This document shows positions 11,223-24,139 of a stretch of 64,000 bases of DNA, piece after piece. The first letter of the stretch is position 1, and each line of letters starts with the position of its first letter. The notes below the pieces were generated by a model. It did not search any database. It worked only from the letters and a program-made list of their open reading frames with translations, and was not told the DNA's origin. The stretch is from Anaspis maculata (Eukaryota; Arthropoda; Insecta; Coleoptera; Scraptiidae): assembly GCA_949128115.1 (NCBI GenBank), contig OX421963.1, forward strand, positions 37,059,979 to 37,123,978, given 5' to 3'. Both the position numbers and the translations under genes were made by a program.

Positions 11223-11557
11223 GCAATAGAGTATTATACTTTTGAAAAAATATTTTTCTTTCGATGGAATCAGAAACTATATTGAAAAATAACTGACCCG
11301 TATTTTTTTATTCATCCAAAAATCGTATCGTTTGGCCGCAATAAATAAACGAAATTCCTATATTCTGCCTATTTCTGACGTCATTTACACAGGCAGTATA
11401 GGCAGTGACTCGCTGTGACGTCAGAACTAGTTGATGTTATTTATTTATTGCGCCCAAAGGGTACGGTTTTTGACTGAATAAAAAAAGACGGGTCAATTAT
11501 TTTTCAATGTAGTTTTCATTTCAATCAAAAATTTTTTTTAGTATAATACTCCATTGC
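11223..11557. mobile_element. 335-bp palindromic element
   Basis: The ends are GCAATAGAGTATTATAC and the near-complement GTATAATACTCCATTGC. Internally, ATTGAAAAATAACTGACCCGT pairs with GACGGGTCAATTATTTTTCAAT, and GCAATAAATAAAC with GTTATTTATTTATTGC. There is no protein. It is a MITE-like foldback next to the previous palindrome. Confidence 0.8.
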
Positions 11558-11777
11558 ACCAAAACACCAACACAACACACCAGAACTCTTCTTGTTGCTT
11601 TCTGCAAATTTCATTTCCTGGGACTTGTCCTTGGAGTAGGCTTGTTTTGCACGAGGTTTTGCATTATGTCGGAAATTATCTCGTGTATAGACTAAAATGT
11701 GTCTTCCTGCAATTCATCGCATGCAAAAAGTGATAGGTATCTTGACAATTTTGACAAAAAAAATGACAATCAAGCAA

Positions 11778-12312
11778 CGAAATAGTATTTTATGTTACTA
11801 GCGCCGAAAACCGGGCATAGCATAACGAACGTGAATGCAGCTCGAGGCCCTAGGCTGAGAGCTGCATGTATAAGAGAGTTATGCTATGCCGTTTTCAGCG
11901 CGAGTATCATACATCGTTTTTTGTGCTGCTTTCAATAAAATTACAAATAAATAAGATCATATCGCAATAATCATTGTAATAAATTTCAAGTTGGTACTTC
12001 TGCCATTTATCACCAAGGCACGAGGCATATACCTACTAGATGAAGATTTTTGTGTGTCAAATGTCGATTTGAAAAATTTCGTCCTATGTTTGAATTTTCT
12101 TGCTTAAAACCGCCCTCCCCCTCCCCAATAAGAAGGACCATCCTCCAATAATCCCGAAATCACTGAGCTCTAGTGTCTTGTGTGACGACGAAACACAGAA
12201 AATGGCATACAATAATCACTTTTGAACCTTGGCGCCACAAAACGTCAAAAATCATTCTGCAATTGTACCAACAGCTATTAGAAAAATGACCCTAAGATAT
12301 CAATTTTGAAAA
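11778..12312 (+). repeat. Dispersed 0.54-kb repeat with strong hairpin (copy 1)
   Basis: This stretch recurs reverse-complemented at 58290-58838, from ACGAAATAGTATTTTATG through CAACAGCTATTAGAAAAATGA. Near one end is a long stem: GCCGAAAACCGGGCATAGCATAAC against GTTATGCTATGCCGTTTTCAGC, with an inner GCAGCTCGAG/CTGAGAGCTGC stem. No reading frame is shared as a protein. It is non-coding interspersed DNA, probably a transposon fragment. Confidence 0.8.
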
Positions 12313-13196
12313 TGATTATTTATGATTTCAACTGATTCAAGCCGAAAATTTCAAGCTATAACATTGGAAACGTGGTCTCTCTTGAATTCTGCATGGTTTT
12401 GCAAGGTTAGTTTATTTTTTAAGTGTACTTTTTACTTTGCCGCTCTAGATCTTTTTCTGATTATTACAGTGCAGGACACCGAGCGCATATTGTCATTTTC
12501 GGTTATAGCAGCACGAAAATTATTCTTTTCCAAAAGATTTTCTCATTTTTTTTAGTGCACATTGCGCTCGCTGGAAATATAAATGCACTGTACTCAAATT
12601 TGATCTTTTTGAGGATCTGACGAGAACAAGAGATAATAATTGGTGTAGACTGTAATAATTTTTTGTGTCTCAGACTGGGATAATTCCAATATCTGATGAA
12701 TGGCGTTCCAGATTCAAGGCTTAACATCCAGAATTCCCGTGCATTACGACGTTGAGCGGCCTCGTTAGGCCATGGATGCGATTAATTCGACAATTATTCA
12801 TATAGCTCCAGACATCTCAAAATTATTAATGAACCTTGCTCCGGTCCCCATTAAATTGACCGCAATTCCGGGCTATATCAAAGCCGTTCCGCCTTTGTTT
12901 CCCCTTTTAACGGGCGTATTCACGAAATTGAAACAGGCGCGAGTCCATCAACGCGTTGGGTACCTCCATAAAATATCACGCGGTCTCCATTTTTATCTTT
13001 ATTACCTTTGCCTACCAGTTTCAAATTGTAACCTGATAAGCCCATCGATGCATAAAATATTATTACTTACATCAAAATAATGTCCGCGGAATCAACATGC
13101 TAGAAAGTGGAATTTTAAAGCGTCTTGAGAGTCGCTCAGGAACAGCAGATATCAATTTTTAATGTAATTCACTTTGCTATAGGTATAGTAGGCAGC
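12313..13196. other. No recognised gene
   Basis: A 102-residue frame at 12772-13080 (+) is open but shows no domain or coding-like pattern I recognise. There is nothing else of note. Confidence 0.45.
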
Positions 13197-13200
13197 CGCA

Positions 13201-13270
13201 TACCTCTACCTACCCTTACCGAGGGGAAAAATTACAGAGGTGATGAAAAGTAGAGGGTAGGTAAAGGTAT
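13201..13270. repeat. Small imperfect palindrome
   Basis: TACCTCTACCTACCCTT pairs imperfectly with AGAGGGTAGGTAAAGGTA about 35 bp later. It may be a short MITE remnant or chance in TACC-rich DNA. Confidence 0.5.
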
Positions 13271-14434
13271 ACAGGGTGTGTATATACGAACAATTCTCGA
13301 GAGAAATGAAAGATAGTCGTATTGTGTTGCAGCAAAGCAGAGAGAAAGGAAGACGCAAGCGAGCGAGACATTCTCCAGGAACGGAACCGAGATTTTAACT
13401 AGAGAGGGGTTGAGATTAAAGTTCGAAATGGGAACGCCAGCTATGGAAAATTTGCTGTGTTGGCTGTTTAACCGCGTTGTGAACTATTATTTTGGAATTA
13501 GGGTTTCACGCAGTTAACCCACATTGCACAGAAAATGATATCACATGGGCACTTCTTGGCATATTTACAACAATTGTTTTGGAATGAAGGAAAACACGCC
13601 TCCCAGCATTTCCCAAAACTTTTATCCTCGTTAAGGCTCCTCAAAAACATTCAAGTAGTCAAGAAAGGAAACGGACTGAGACGTGCAATAAAGCACTGAC
13701 GACTTGATGCCAAAACATGCACTCATGCAGTGCAGTCTAACAACCCGAACAAACAACCGTGAGTGACACAACGTCAAAATTGTCACCAGGAAGCGTGAGC
13801 AAGACCAGGACGTAAGTATAATTCCAAGGTTTAAGGACGTCATTTCCTAGCATCAAAAATGCAAATGGCTGAAACAGACTGCGGATTAGCTGCAGAGCGA
13901 AAGAGAAACAGATAGATTCTTGTGGCGTGAGTTACTGCAAAATCTGTACATGCAGCTAAAAATGTAAGAAAAAAATGAGTCACTCAAATCGGGGCTGGCA
14001 AGAAAATGAGGGTCCTTTTTTGAAAAATAAACTGCGCAGCAGCCAATGTGTCCACCTCGAAGATTTTACCCTTTTTGAAAATGGTATAATTTTCGAATGC
14101 CACCCGTGATTCCAATACGGTTTGCTTTGTTCGAAAGGCTGATTGATCCTTCGTTCATCTGATGAATTGACGCCAAACATTTAGCTTTGCACTGCCACTC
14201 TCACACACCGAGGGCGCCACAACCGTTGGGGGCAAATTCGACAATTTTGACGGCGCTGACGCTTCAGCGACCGACGTCCGTCATTTTATGTCTTGATTTG
14301 AAATTTGGATAACCTCTGTTTCTTGCTTGACGTCCCCAGTCACTGTCAGTTACTGGTCAAGCTACTCAAACTCCTCTGTTTTTCCCGTCGTTACGGCCGC
14401 TTCATCGAAGTAGGCGACCTCACGTGGAGTTTTT

Positions 14435-15241
14435 CAATGGGGTGTTTCGCCACTGAAGAAGACGATAGATGGCAGCAGGGGCCAACCCGGGTTTATCACT
14501 AGGTTACTGTTGGTTGGTAAGCCTACCTGCTCCATGTTGGTATCTCGTATCTCTTCAGCCCAAGGATGTCCTTCAGCCCGTTTGTGTCTTGGTTTGTGTG
14601 TCTGTCAGGGATGTGTCTGTGTGTGTATGCGTAACGCTATATTGCCTAGCAGCATCATGCTACACGTGCTACACCCAGCACTTTGTCACCTGCCACTGAT
14701 CACTTCAACAATGAAGATGACAGCAACGACCATATGACTGACATTTGCTGAAAAAAATATTGAACGTGGGGTTGTACTGGTCGGTTTTGGTGATTTACGA
14801 GGGCTGAAAGGACCCAATGACCGTGTAAATGTTTGCCAGAGGGACCGTCCGGGAGACAGCACTCGAAGAGCAGTTCGCGGGCACGCCGGCGCCGGCCGAT
14901 TTGAAACCTATTGCAACCTACCTGCAACCGTGCCGTGTGCCCCACTGTCCATGTTCAAGAATACAATTATGCTCTTCTTCAAAAACATCTATACTAAAGA
15001 CCTCTACTCTGGAAGCCAAGTGTACGTAGTTTTTTCCATCTAACTCCTTCCTCACCTCTGACGACACACATCCATTCTTGACTTGACATGACAGCCGACC
15101 CGGCAGGCAGACACCAAAGTCAAAAGGAAAACCCCCTCCATGAGAGAACCGTTCAAAAAGTAGTGGGAAAATAACCCGGGTTGGCCCCTGCTGCCATCTA
15201 CTTGACAACTTGACAACTGCAGAGAAAACACCCCATTGCAA
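14435..15241. repeat. Inverted repeat pair enclosing 0.7 kb
   Basis: AGATGGCAGCAGGGGCCAAC with the adjoining CCGGGTT (14467-14493) is exactly complemented at 15173-15199. A second matching block, CAATGGGGTGTTT (14435-14447), pairs with AAACACCCCATTG (15226-15238). The enclosed sequence is GC-richer and open in several frames but has no recognisable protein. It could be the two ends of a transposon or two copies inserted head to head. Confidence 0.65.
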
Positions 15242-15317
15242 GGCCCCATTGCGCCTGTTGCTGCGTTTTTCGGCCTGACCCATGCCTGCCGCGATCACAG
15301 TATCTTATAAACACCCC

Positions 15318-17387
15318 GTATTTTCACAAAAGAAACAAGTTCGCAAACCTCGATTATGTCAGAAATGATACCCCACAATTTAGTCTGGGGGCATAGGGTC
15401 CAAAAACGCTTGGCCGTGCGCAACTTCGTGAAGATATATAGAGATATGTCCTAATCGATTCCTGGGCGATCAAGGACCATGAAAAATTATGGTGGAATAT
15501 TGACATCTGCTGCAGGCAAATATGGTGGAGGCGCCAAAATGGGCTTCATCTGGTAATAAGAAACTGGCTGTAGCTCGTTTGTTTTTCAACGGATTTCAAC
15601 ATCAAGAACGTTATTTTGTAGACAAAAGAATTCTCCTTTCGTTTCATACCTAAATTTACAAACGTCATTTCGGAAAACTGTCAAAATTGTCTTTATAAGA
15701 TATGCTGAATTCCGGCCTATTTTGAAGGTCATCTGATATTTTTGAAACTTGGCAGTATTATATGTAGATCTTGAGGTGCCCTTCCTGAATTTCCACATTT
15801 TTATTTCGTAAATTTGCCGTTTTGGCCGCCACATTGGAAAGATGACGCCCAAAAAACAGTTTTTTGTCAGTATCTGTATTTCAGTCAATGTGAGGTGGAA
15901 ACTTTTGTATGCGAATGGAAGCTTATTCAATTCTCTACAATTTGACACTTCACTCGTGTACGTGCTACTTCCGGTTCTTGGGTTATGGCTTCTAGAACTC
16001 CCTGAAGCATCAACTTTTGACATCCAATCAGCATGGCAAGTCGATCTTAGCTCCACGTGGCAGTCAAATTAACCATAAATAATGATAAGTTCTCAATTAG
16101 AGACCATAATAATCCAGAAAATCAATCATGGTAACGGTTGTTATGCAACTACAGGGTGAACTCTAAGGAAAAATTGACTTTGAAAAGGTATAGCTTGAGA
16201 ACCGTACGTCGCACATGAGTGATTCAGATGTCAAATTTTAGAAAATTTGATAGACCTTCACTTTTGATATGAATCCTAGAATTTCGTAACGAATTTTCCG
16301 AAAATTTTCCAAAAATGTTTTTTTGGGCGCCATCTTTCCAAAATTATGGCCAGAACAGCAGAGATACGAAGTGGAAAGTGAATATTCTAAATGAATATTA
16401 CCTTTATTACCTTGTGCCCAAATGCTATATTACCTTTATTTCTTTCTAAAGTAAGTTTGCTTTCACAGTTCACCCTGTAATTTACACAATTAACATCACC
16501 ATGATCGATTTTCTGAATTTTTATCATCTATGGTTAATGGCCAAGAGCTATTTATGGTTAATTTGCTTACTACATGACGGTGGTATCAATTAACCATGCT
16601 GATTGAATGCCGAAACTTGATGCTTCCGGAAGTTCTGAAAGCTCTAACTCAAGAACCGTAAATCGCACATAAATGACTGATATGTCAAATTGTAGAAATT
16701 TGAATGGGCTTTCCTTCGCATATACACGTTCCATTCTTGAGTCAGTTGAATTCAAGACATTGACAAAAAACTATTTTTTGGGCGCCATCATTTCAATATG
16801 GCGGCCAAAACGGAAAAGATACGAAGTGAAATTCGGAAAGGGCACCTCAAGATCTATGATACTGCCAGGTTTCAAAAATATCGGATAACCTTCAAAAACC
16901 GGCGAAATTTAGCATATCTTATGAAGACAATTATGACAGTTTCACGAATTGACGTTTGTGAATTGAGGTATGAAATAAGAAGAGAATGTTTTTGTCTACA
17001 AAATGACGTTCCAGATGTCGAAATCCGTTGAAAAACAAACGAGCTACAGCCAGTTTCTTTTTACCAGATGAAGCCCACTTTGGCGTCTCCACCGTATTTG
17101 CCTGCAGTAGATGCCAATATTCCACCATAATTTTTCATGATCCTTGATCCCCCAGGAATCGATTAAGATATAACTCTATATATCTTCACGGAGCTGCACA
17201 CGGCACGACCTATGGCCCCATACTAATTATCCTTCAATGACCAAAATTTGTTAGTTCAGGAAGCCCCCCATCACACAATAGGCAGCTCTAGCTTGTTTCC
17301 CGACAGGCGCATCATTCTGACGGTGGCGACATCATGATCAGCAGGCTCTAGTTATTCAGAAACGGCATCAAACGTGATTCGATAAGG
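15318..17387 (+). repeat. Dispersed repeat R, split by a foldback
   Basis: Left piece about 15318-15380 (ends ...CCCCACAATT) and right piece 17225-17387 (AATTATCCTTCAATGACC ... ATTCGAT). The complete, reverse-oriented counterpart at about 26395-26625 has the two halves directly joined. R has no reading frame that I recognise. Confidence 0.85.
15377..17228. mobile_element. 1.84-kb foldback element with AATT duplication
   Basis: The element is 15381-17224. The ends are TAGTCTGGGGGCATAGG and, at the right, the near-complement CCTATGGCCCCATACT. The arms run inward about 900 bp each, with matching blocks such as ACTGGCTGTAGCTCGTTTG/CAAACGAGCTACAGCCAGT and GGAATCGATT-type blocks. An inner TACAGGGTGAACT pair lies at 16150 and 16467. 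AATT (15377-15380 and 17225-17228) is duplicated. The frames of up to 156 codons inside are consequences of the arms. A truncated second copy lies at 58841-60969. Confidence 0.88.
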
Positions 17388-17578
17388 GGGTCATCGAAAA
17401 GCAGGCCAAATTATCATATTTAGGAACAATGGGGTCGTATACAAGAATCATAAAATACGATTTTATTGGTATGGACAATGGACATTCAATAGATACAAAA
17501 ATTTAAAAAAATGACCGAGAAAAAAGTATCCATTTGAAGTTTTGCTTTTTCCAGTCTATCGGTTTCAATTAGGTATTA

Positions 17579-17730
17579 GGTGGCCTTACATTGAGCATCA
17601 AAGGCTGCAGCTTTTTTAGCTGCAGAGTTCTGATTGGACCTGTCATTGCACTGTCAATGACAAACATGTAACCAATGAGAGCTCGTCAGCTAAAAACGCT
17701 GCATCATTTCATGCTCAATGTGAGGCCACC
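17579..17730. mobile_element. 152-bp MITE
   Basis: The ends are GGTGGCCTTACATTGAGCAT and ATGCTCAATGTGAGGCCACC, with an inner AGCTGCAG/GCTGCA region also inverted. Flanks are TTA and ATA, at best a degenerate 3-bp duplication. Non-coding. Confidence 0.8.
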
Positions 17731-17870
17731 ATAAGGCCGACATGAAAGCAACGTATTAGCAGCAACAACAGCATCATTGTCATAGCAACACGCAACGTCT
17801 AGCCACGCCACTAGACGTTGTAATCAAATCGCTCTGCTTCGCGCCTTAGTAGTCAACATTTTTTTAAAGG

Positions 17871-18078
17871 AAGGTACTGAGAGCTCATAAATTGAATGGG
17901 TCAAGGGTGCCTGTGGGTTTGAAAACATCTGTCGAAACTAGCATCGTTTTTGTCAAAGTTTGACAAATTTATAACAAAAGGAGGTGTGCAAAAGGAGTAA
18001 AGATTACCCTAGTTTCGACAGACGTTTTTGAATTCACAGGCACCCTTGACCCATTTAATTTATGAACTCTCGGTACTT
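17871..18078. mobile_element. 208-bp palindromic MITE
   Basis: The ends are AAGGTACTGAGAGCTCATAA and TTATGAACTCTCGGTACTT. Further in, GGGTCAAGGGTGCCTGTG pairs with CACAGGCACCCTTGACCC, and CTGTCGAAACTAG with CTAGTTTCGACAG. The loop is about 65 bp. Non-coding. Confidence 0.85.
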
Positions 18079-18277
18079 CAATTTGAAGGAATAAAAAAAA
18101 ATCATATAAGACGCAACTGTGCCGAAGTTCAGGATTGATTCCAGATTATGTTGTAAACTGCTAGTATTATACTACACTACTACACACGTAACGAAACAAA
18201 CGTGATAACTTCAAAGCTCTTTCCGCTATTGTTTGTGGATTACAATGCTCCGTTGACCTACCTTTGTTTAAGACAAT

Positions 18278-21200
18278 AGGGTCCTTGCACGATTTTTTTT
18301 TATTGCCTCCAATGATGCTTTGGTAGCCAAATAGCACCATAGACTGAACGGTTTTTCGAAATTCTTGATAGTTTATTTTATTTTGTAAATTTAAAACACA
18401 AAAACTGTTAGGTATGCAACTTCCATGCACCCATCTGTCACCTGCGCGATGACGTCATTATGCACCGGACGGGGCTACTTGATTTTACACAAACAGATTG
18501 CGACTACGAATTTTAAATGTTTGACATAATCCAACTGTCACCGTTTCAGACGTCTGTGAGGTTGAAACTCAGTTCAGGTTGAAAAGCGCGCAGCACGAGC
18601 TTGGGGATCGCCCTGACACGTGAGAAAAGGCGACGGCGCATTTTCGCGGCTTTCATACTTCCATTAACTATGGCGCGGCGGCTTTCCGTGAGGTCAGTTT
18701 TTTGTAAGATGTAACAGTAAAAGTGGGTGTATTCCAGTGGTGTATTCTGGTGTCCTGTGTACGGAAATAAGTGCAATATTAACAGGTAAAGGTTGGCTGA
18801 CACAGGCGCTACATCCCAAAATTGAAATAGGTCTGTTTTGTTTAGCTATAGGGCTACATGGAGGACAGGAGAAGAGTTCCCCGGAAGGAACAGCTATGCT
18901 ATGGAGGCAACGAACAAAACTTTTTTTCGCTCCGCCAGGGACCCCCAATTGCGACGGAAATGGAAGAATATTTGCCAGACAAGTGACACTACGTAGTAAA
19001 TGGTTGTAGATACTAACCGTCCTTCGTTGTTTGTGGAAACATAGAGTGTGGAGATCATTTTTCACAAAGTGATTTTTTGAACAAGAACAAGGTGAGACAG
19101 CGTCATTCCTATGGACTTGGACAATCTGCCAGAGTCTTGAAGAGAGGTGATCGAGTCATTATTTCATGTATGTTGTGGCGTGCCGTTGGATTGGTTTGAA
19201 CGTTGATGGGTTGGCCGGTTCGAACATCCACGGTTGAAGAGGTAAAGACGAGGAATTGTTTTAAATAATAGCACAATCATTACTGATCTTTTGCAGGAAT
19301 GAAATCTGCGAGAAGTTATGGAGTACGGACCCTTGCTTTCAACACGATTAAGCCTTGGAATGCACAAAGAAAAACGAAAAAGGTGAAGGTCGTTTATTCT
19401 CTTTCTTGTGAGTTGAACCTAGCTTAATGACTAAGCCTGAACCGCTTCATGTAATAAATAGGAGCAGACGATGGGAAATAGATTGTAGCCATATTACTCT
19501 GGCTATGACACATGGTGGCATTCCAGACATGACTCCGTTGAGGGATAAATCCAATGCTAAATTGCTAGGGACCCCTTCTGTACAAGTTGAAGGATCTCAA
19601 GGAGAACTCTTCTATTGGCACTCGCCAGGTGAACCGCTTGGAGCTCGGAGGGTCTATGAAAAAAGACTAAAAGAGCCTGGGGAAACTGTGAAGAAACTCA
19701 GCAGAGAAACTAGGGGCTGACCTCTTTCGTACAAATTTTTTCAGCAATTTACTCATTAGACTGCACAGAGAACACGAAATGGGGAAACGCAAAGTTCAAG
19801 GTCCAACTTAATATTTAGAATAATAATATGGAAAACATCTGAAGTCTGCCTCTGTTGTGGGTTGGCTACAAGTGAATTAGCAGTTTATAAAATAACGCAG
19901 TTAGTTTTCCATATGGCGGGTACATAGCACTTGTCATGGCATAATCCTGTGTTTTCTAATGTACTCAACTGAAACAATTTTTTTTGTAGCCATCCACGAG
20001 GATGCTGGGAGGCTGCGGTTGGTGGCGTCTGAAATTCCTCTGTGCTATTTTCACGTGAAATCAATGGTACTCTCCCAACACCATGCTCGCCCCCATGTCC
20101 CCAGAAGATTTCGAAGTTTTATCCAAGTTATCTCAGAAAAATGCAAGATTTATCTGCATTTCTGCAGGGAAGTGCAGCCAAACGTGGATGCAGGAATGAA
20201 GAGAGATTTTTTGAGCCACTGTTACCTTTGAGGTGTCTGTGCGGTGCCCGAAAATCGCAATTTAAAGTATGTTTGGGTCAGTATTTCATCAGGATCTTGT
20301 ATCACATGCCGAAAGAATCTGCAGTCTTTTTGCACTCGCCTCTTGGGCAGATTTTTTTCTCGGAAACTGATATCAAGCACTAATGAAGGATTTCCTCTTG
20401 GGGTATATTTCCTCTTGGGGTCCATTCCTGCCTGACTTGTTAAGCAGCTTGCTGCACAAAAATGTCAGTTACAATTCATTCAATAATTATTTCAAGTCAA
20501 TAGGTCATGAGTCTTGAAAAAGATTTTAATTAAATCGAAACGTCGGCAAATACCTAGAATTTTTTATTGTTTGTGTCCAAAAATATACCCCAAGAGGAAA
20601 TCCTTCATTACTGAATCCAAATGGACAAAAGAATCAGAATCAAAATATAAGCACTTTTTCAAAATTGATAGAAAAAATTTTTGAAATCCATTTTACTACT
20701 TGCGAAATTGGTTTCACTTCTACTGTTACTGAAATTTGACAAAGGCTAAAAATGAGCTTCATGGCGAAATTGTTTGTTTTACGTAAGAACTCAATAATAA
20801 AATATTTCTATTTTTTTTCACATGTACTTTGAAGAGAAGTCGTCTCCTTCTGTTGCAAAAGCTATCTCTGATGTGTCCATTAGAACGACTGCATTGATCT
20901 GGAAATATGTGGAGGAAAATGGGGCCACTACTTATCCACAGCTAGGGCGCTAAATGAAGATTGTCTTTGTTAAATACCTTAGGATCGAGGACCGTACCTA
21001 CAGATACATCTAGTGGCAAATCAATCGCAGCTGTTACAAGTTCAACGAATGAAATTTTGATTGAGCTCACCCTCGAGCTCAGCAAACCAATTTTTTTATG
21101 AAATTATGAAAAGAAAGAACACACCAGCTTGTTCTAGCGATCTTGTCATCAATCATCATTCATAAAAACGGATGTTATACCAGGCCGACGATATACCAGA

Positions 21201-22133
21201 CCTGCAACAGCAATCTGAATACCCTGGCATCATACATACCAAGCAGAGCACACCTATAATAATAACGTCACTACTATTTTCGATTCCCAGTTCTGATGCA
21301 CATCCTTTCTTAACATGAAAAAGGAATGGACCAGATGACCAATTTGAAGTGTCCGATGATCACGTTGCTATAAAATAGTTATTGTTTTGGTCCAGCATCC
21401 TGCAATTTTTTGAAGTGATTCCGTACCAGAACGTATACCTATGTGACGTTAGAGCAGAACTAGAAAAAAATGCAAGATTCTACTTCTACATGAGAGCAAA
21501 AGAAGATTTCTCTTGGTTTATCTGCAAAAACCGTGAAACAAATTGTATAATAGAAGATGCATCATTGCTATGTTTGGTATTCTTTGGTAGTGCAGAAGGC
21601 GGAATGATAATCACACAAGCAAGATAAGAAAAATGGTCGTAAGACAGAAGGGAAGTTCAACATTCTGTTGATACATAATTTATTTATTTGATTGTTTCGT
21701 TAATGGACAATTTGTTATAATTTAATCAGGTACTGTGGTAATAAAAATATAGAATGAAAATGCAATGATTTTGAATTTTTCGGGACTGATTTAGGTTAAT
21801 AGCAAGTTAATAGCTTAAATAGTCTCCTTGGGTAAAATAATGACGATTTGAAATTTCGCGGGGTTTCAGGGCGCAGGGCTGCAACCTCGAAATGAAAAAA
21901 AACTTGCAAACAAAAAATAGAACTCTCGCGATGACGTCATTGTGAGCATTCAAGGTCATTGTAGAAGCGACCGCGTTTTTGGCGCGAAAAAAAAAATTCA
22001 AACTCTGATCTTCATTTAAAGGATGGGGAAATTTTTTAAAATTTTTTTTTTGGGCGGAAATTATTGTGGATGACGTTTTTAATGATTTTATGAGGTAATC
22101 GTCTCAAAATAAAATTCATGCAAGGACCCTATT
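18278..22133. mobile_element. 3.9-kb element with AATAGGGTCCTTGCA inverted ends
   Basis: The left end is AATAGGGTCCTTGCACGA (from 18277/18278) and the right end TCATGCAAGGACCCTATT (to 22133). The first 370 bp and last 300 bp each match parts of the shorter copy at 51814-52350, where they are nearly adjacent, so the central 3.2 kb is absent there. The centre has several frames of 80-120 codons but no transposase motif I can name. A plausible 55-bp intron (GAG|GTAAAG near 19241, TTTTGCAG near 19296) is visible. A MITE sits at 20382-20609. Confidence 0.6.
20379..20612. mobile_element. 228-bp MITE with ACT duplication
   Basis: The element is 20382-20609. AATGAAGGATTTCCTCTTGG at the left and its complement at the right continue for about 28 bp in total, flanked by ACT at 20379-20381 and 20610-20612. 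The left inverted repeat has an extra internal duplicate of TTTCCTCTTGGGG. Non-coding; it sits inside the 3.9-kb element. Confidence 0.85.
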
Positions 22134-23125
22134 TTATCGCACGTCATGGTGGAGGTTTCAAGCCGTAACGACAGGATTGAGATTATTGAGCACTTAATAA
22201 ATTTTAGCAATCCGGAAACCGATCATGGCGAATCAAGGATAATTTAACGAATCCATGCGTCAGTAAATCGCATGCGATAAAATCTTCAACGAAATAGCTA
22301 GATGGATGTATGCACGGATATGGTGGGGAAGAAATGGCAGGTTGCCAATGGAGCTGCACGGCCCACGGCGGCCCGCCACTGTTACTGCCACGACGCGACG
22401 GGTTGTGTTTGTGTAACACAATAATCTGTGCGGTAACAGCACCTAAAACATATCTCTTGTATGCCAATAATAAATATCACATTGCGGTTAGCTTTGTAGT
22501 CGGATCGTCCGCTTCACTTTCACGTAGGCACTTAAACGGATTAAAGCCCGCCAGTGCCGGTGGTGTGATACGTTTTCGGAGCATCCTGACTGCCGCATTT
22601 CTTATGGGTTTCGTCGGGGCAACATTTTGTTTGGCATTGCATACCTACGCGGTGTGGAATGGGTCTTGAGATGTTTGACACTCTGACACGTATAACATCT
22701 TTGGTATAACGTCCGATCAAAGCTATAAGTTCGTCTAGTTGGCGGGTGATGTTGCAAGTTTTGTTAGCTTTTGTGTTACTGTCACTGTCGAGTAACTGTC
22801 ACGCGTGGCATTATCTCATTGATTGAATATAGGTATATATGCATAGAACTTTTACTTACTCGAAGTTGTAGTATGAGAGCGAACAGTTTGAAGACCAAAA
22901 ATGTCGCACTTATGAATTGCACAGTTCCAGTAAGAATTATTGTCATGGAGCTTTATTTCAAGCACTTACGACTTGCAGCCCGAGCTAAGTTGCACTCCGT
23001 CAAGGTGTCAGAACGTTGAATTATGCTTCCGATCTACCAATGTCACTGAGCTTCAAATCTTGCTCAATACGGGGAAGGTTTTAACTGCCACATCCAGTCC
23101 TCCCTTTGCCATGAATCTGTTCCAA
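22134..23125. other. GC-richer spacer with an unassigned 119-codon frame
   Basis: The frame at 22310-22669 (+) ends in a hydrophobic stretch (ILTAAFLMGFVGATFCLALH) that could span a membrane. The minus strand is also open for 87 codons there. I recognise no family, so I treat it as unproven rather than as a gene. Confidence 0.25.
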
Positions 23126-23824
23126 GCACTGACGTATAATACTAGACCGAGTTGTTTACATCCGTGCATGCGGCCAAGACCTAAATCCAGTATGGCCGAC
23201 GTCAGGAAAATAACAATATGCAAGTATATCAACTGAGGTGAGCCCGCTTAATGAATGCAGGGCCAATGTGTGGGTTTTTACTCCAAATCGTCAAGATACT
23301 CAATTTTGTACTATTTCTTGAAAATATTTTCCATGTCCAATTGAAAATTGAGAAGTGAAGTAGGAGTAGAGGTAGAGAGTAGGGATTAAATTCCAAGTGA
23401 TCACACCTCGTATTGTAGCACCTTGTTGTGGGAGCGGCTTGTTGTGAGTCGCGCGCTGCGGTCAGCTGATCGCGTTGCATGCTGCACATGTCACACCATA
23501 GCGGTCCCATTTCTTTGACGCTTTTCGCTCATTATTATTTGTCGTTTTGTTTGATTTTCGCTTATTTCGCGAGGTAATAATGGTGCAGCAGTGCCAGGTG
23601 TGCAAAGCTTCGGCATACCGGGAGCATACATTGACGTTATTTTGGACCTTTATTTGTCTTGCCCCTTTAACATAAAGAAAACGCTGCAAGCACGCCAATG
23701 TGTCGTCCTGATAACAAACTCCCGCGCCCCCCCACTTTCCCCTGGTCCTAGTGGTTTTCGCGCGTCAACACAGTGTGTAATGGGGATAGGAAAGCTCCGT
23801 CTAGTATTATACGTCAGTGGTTCC
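23126..23824. repeat. Short inverted repeats about 0.65 kb apart
   Basis: ACTGACGTATAATACTAGAC in the left arm (about 23128-23147) has its complement GTCTAGTATTATACGTCAGT at about 23799-23818, with a few further matching bases on each side. It may mark the ends of a transposon. The enclosed DNA has no recognised protein. Confidence 0.6.
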
Positions 23825-24139
23825 AAGTTTAGACCACGGGAAGGCTGCAAATCTAAATGATAGTTGGACATTTTTTTGACGTTCGACTTTGCGTCGGTTA
23901 AAACTCAAACTTGAAATTGAACCTTTATGCTAGATTTCCAACCAGACCCGAATTGACCTTATCGTAAAGTTGCTAAATTATCGACAGCTTTCGCTGTACA
24001 AGGGTCACGCAATCATCCGTTGATACGGGCCGATGGGAAAGGCTAAAATTCAGCTGTGTCAAAATTTATCATGAGCGGAGCAAAAAAAACTTGTGGGGTT
24101 CGGTGCTGTTGCTCAATGTCCGCAACCAAACATAATATG

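Noticed and set aside
14918..15298. 126-codon frame on the minus strand
   Set aside because: It overlaps the inverted repeat pair and is open on both strands; no recognisable domain.
15586..16056. 156-codon frame on the minus strand
   Set aside because: It lies within one arm of the foldback at 15381-17224. The mirrored arm has matching, differently broken frames, so it is a structural by-product.
20382..20609. Regulatory stem-loop of a gene
   Set aside because: Terminal symmetry and the ACT duplication show it is a MITE.
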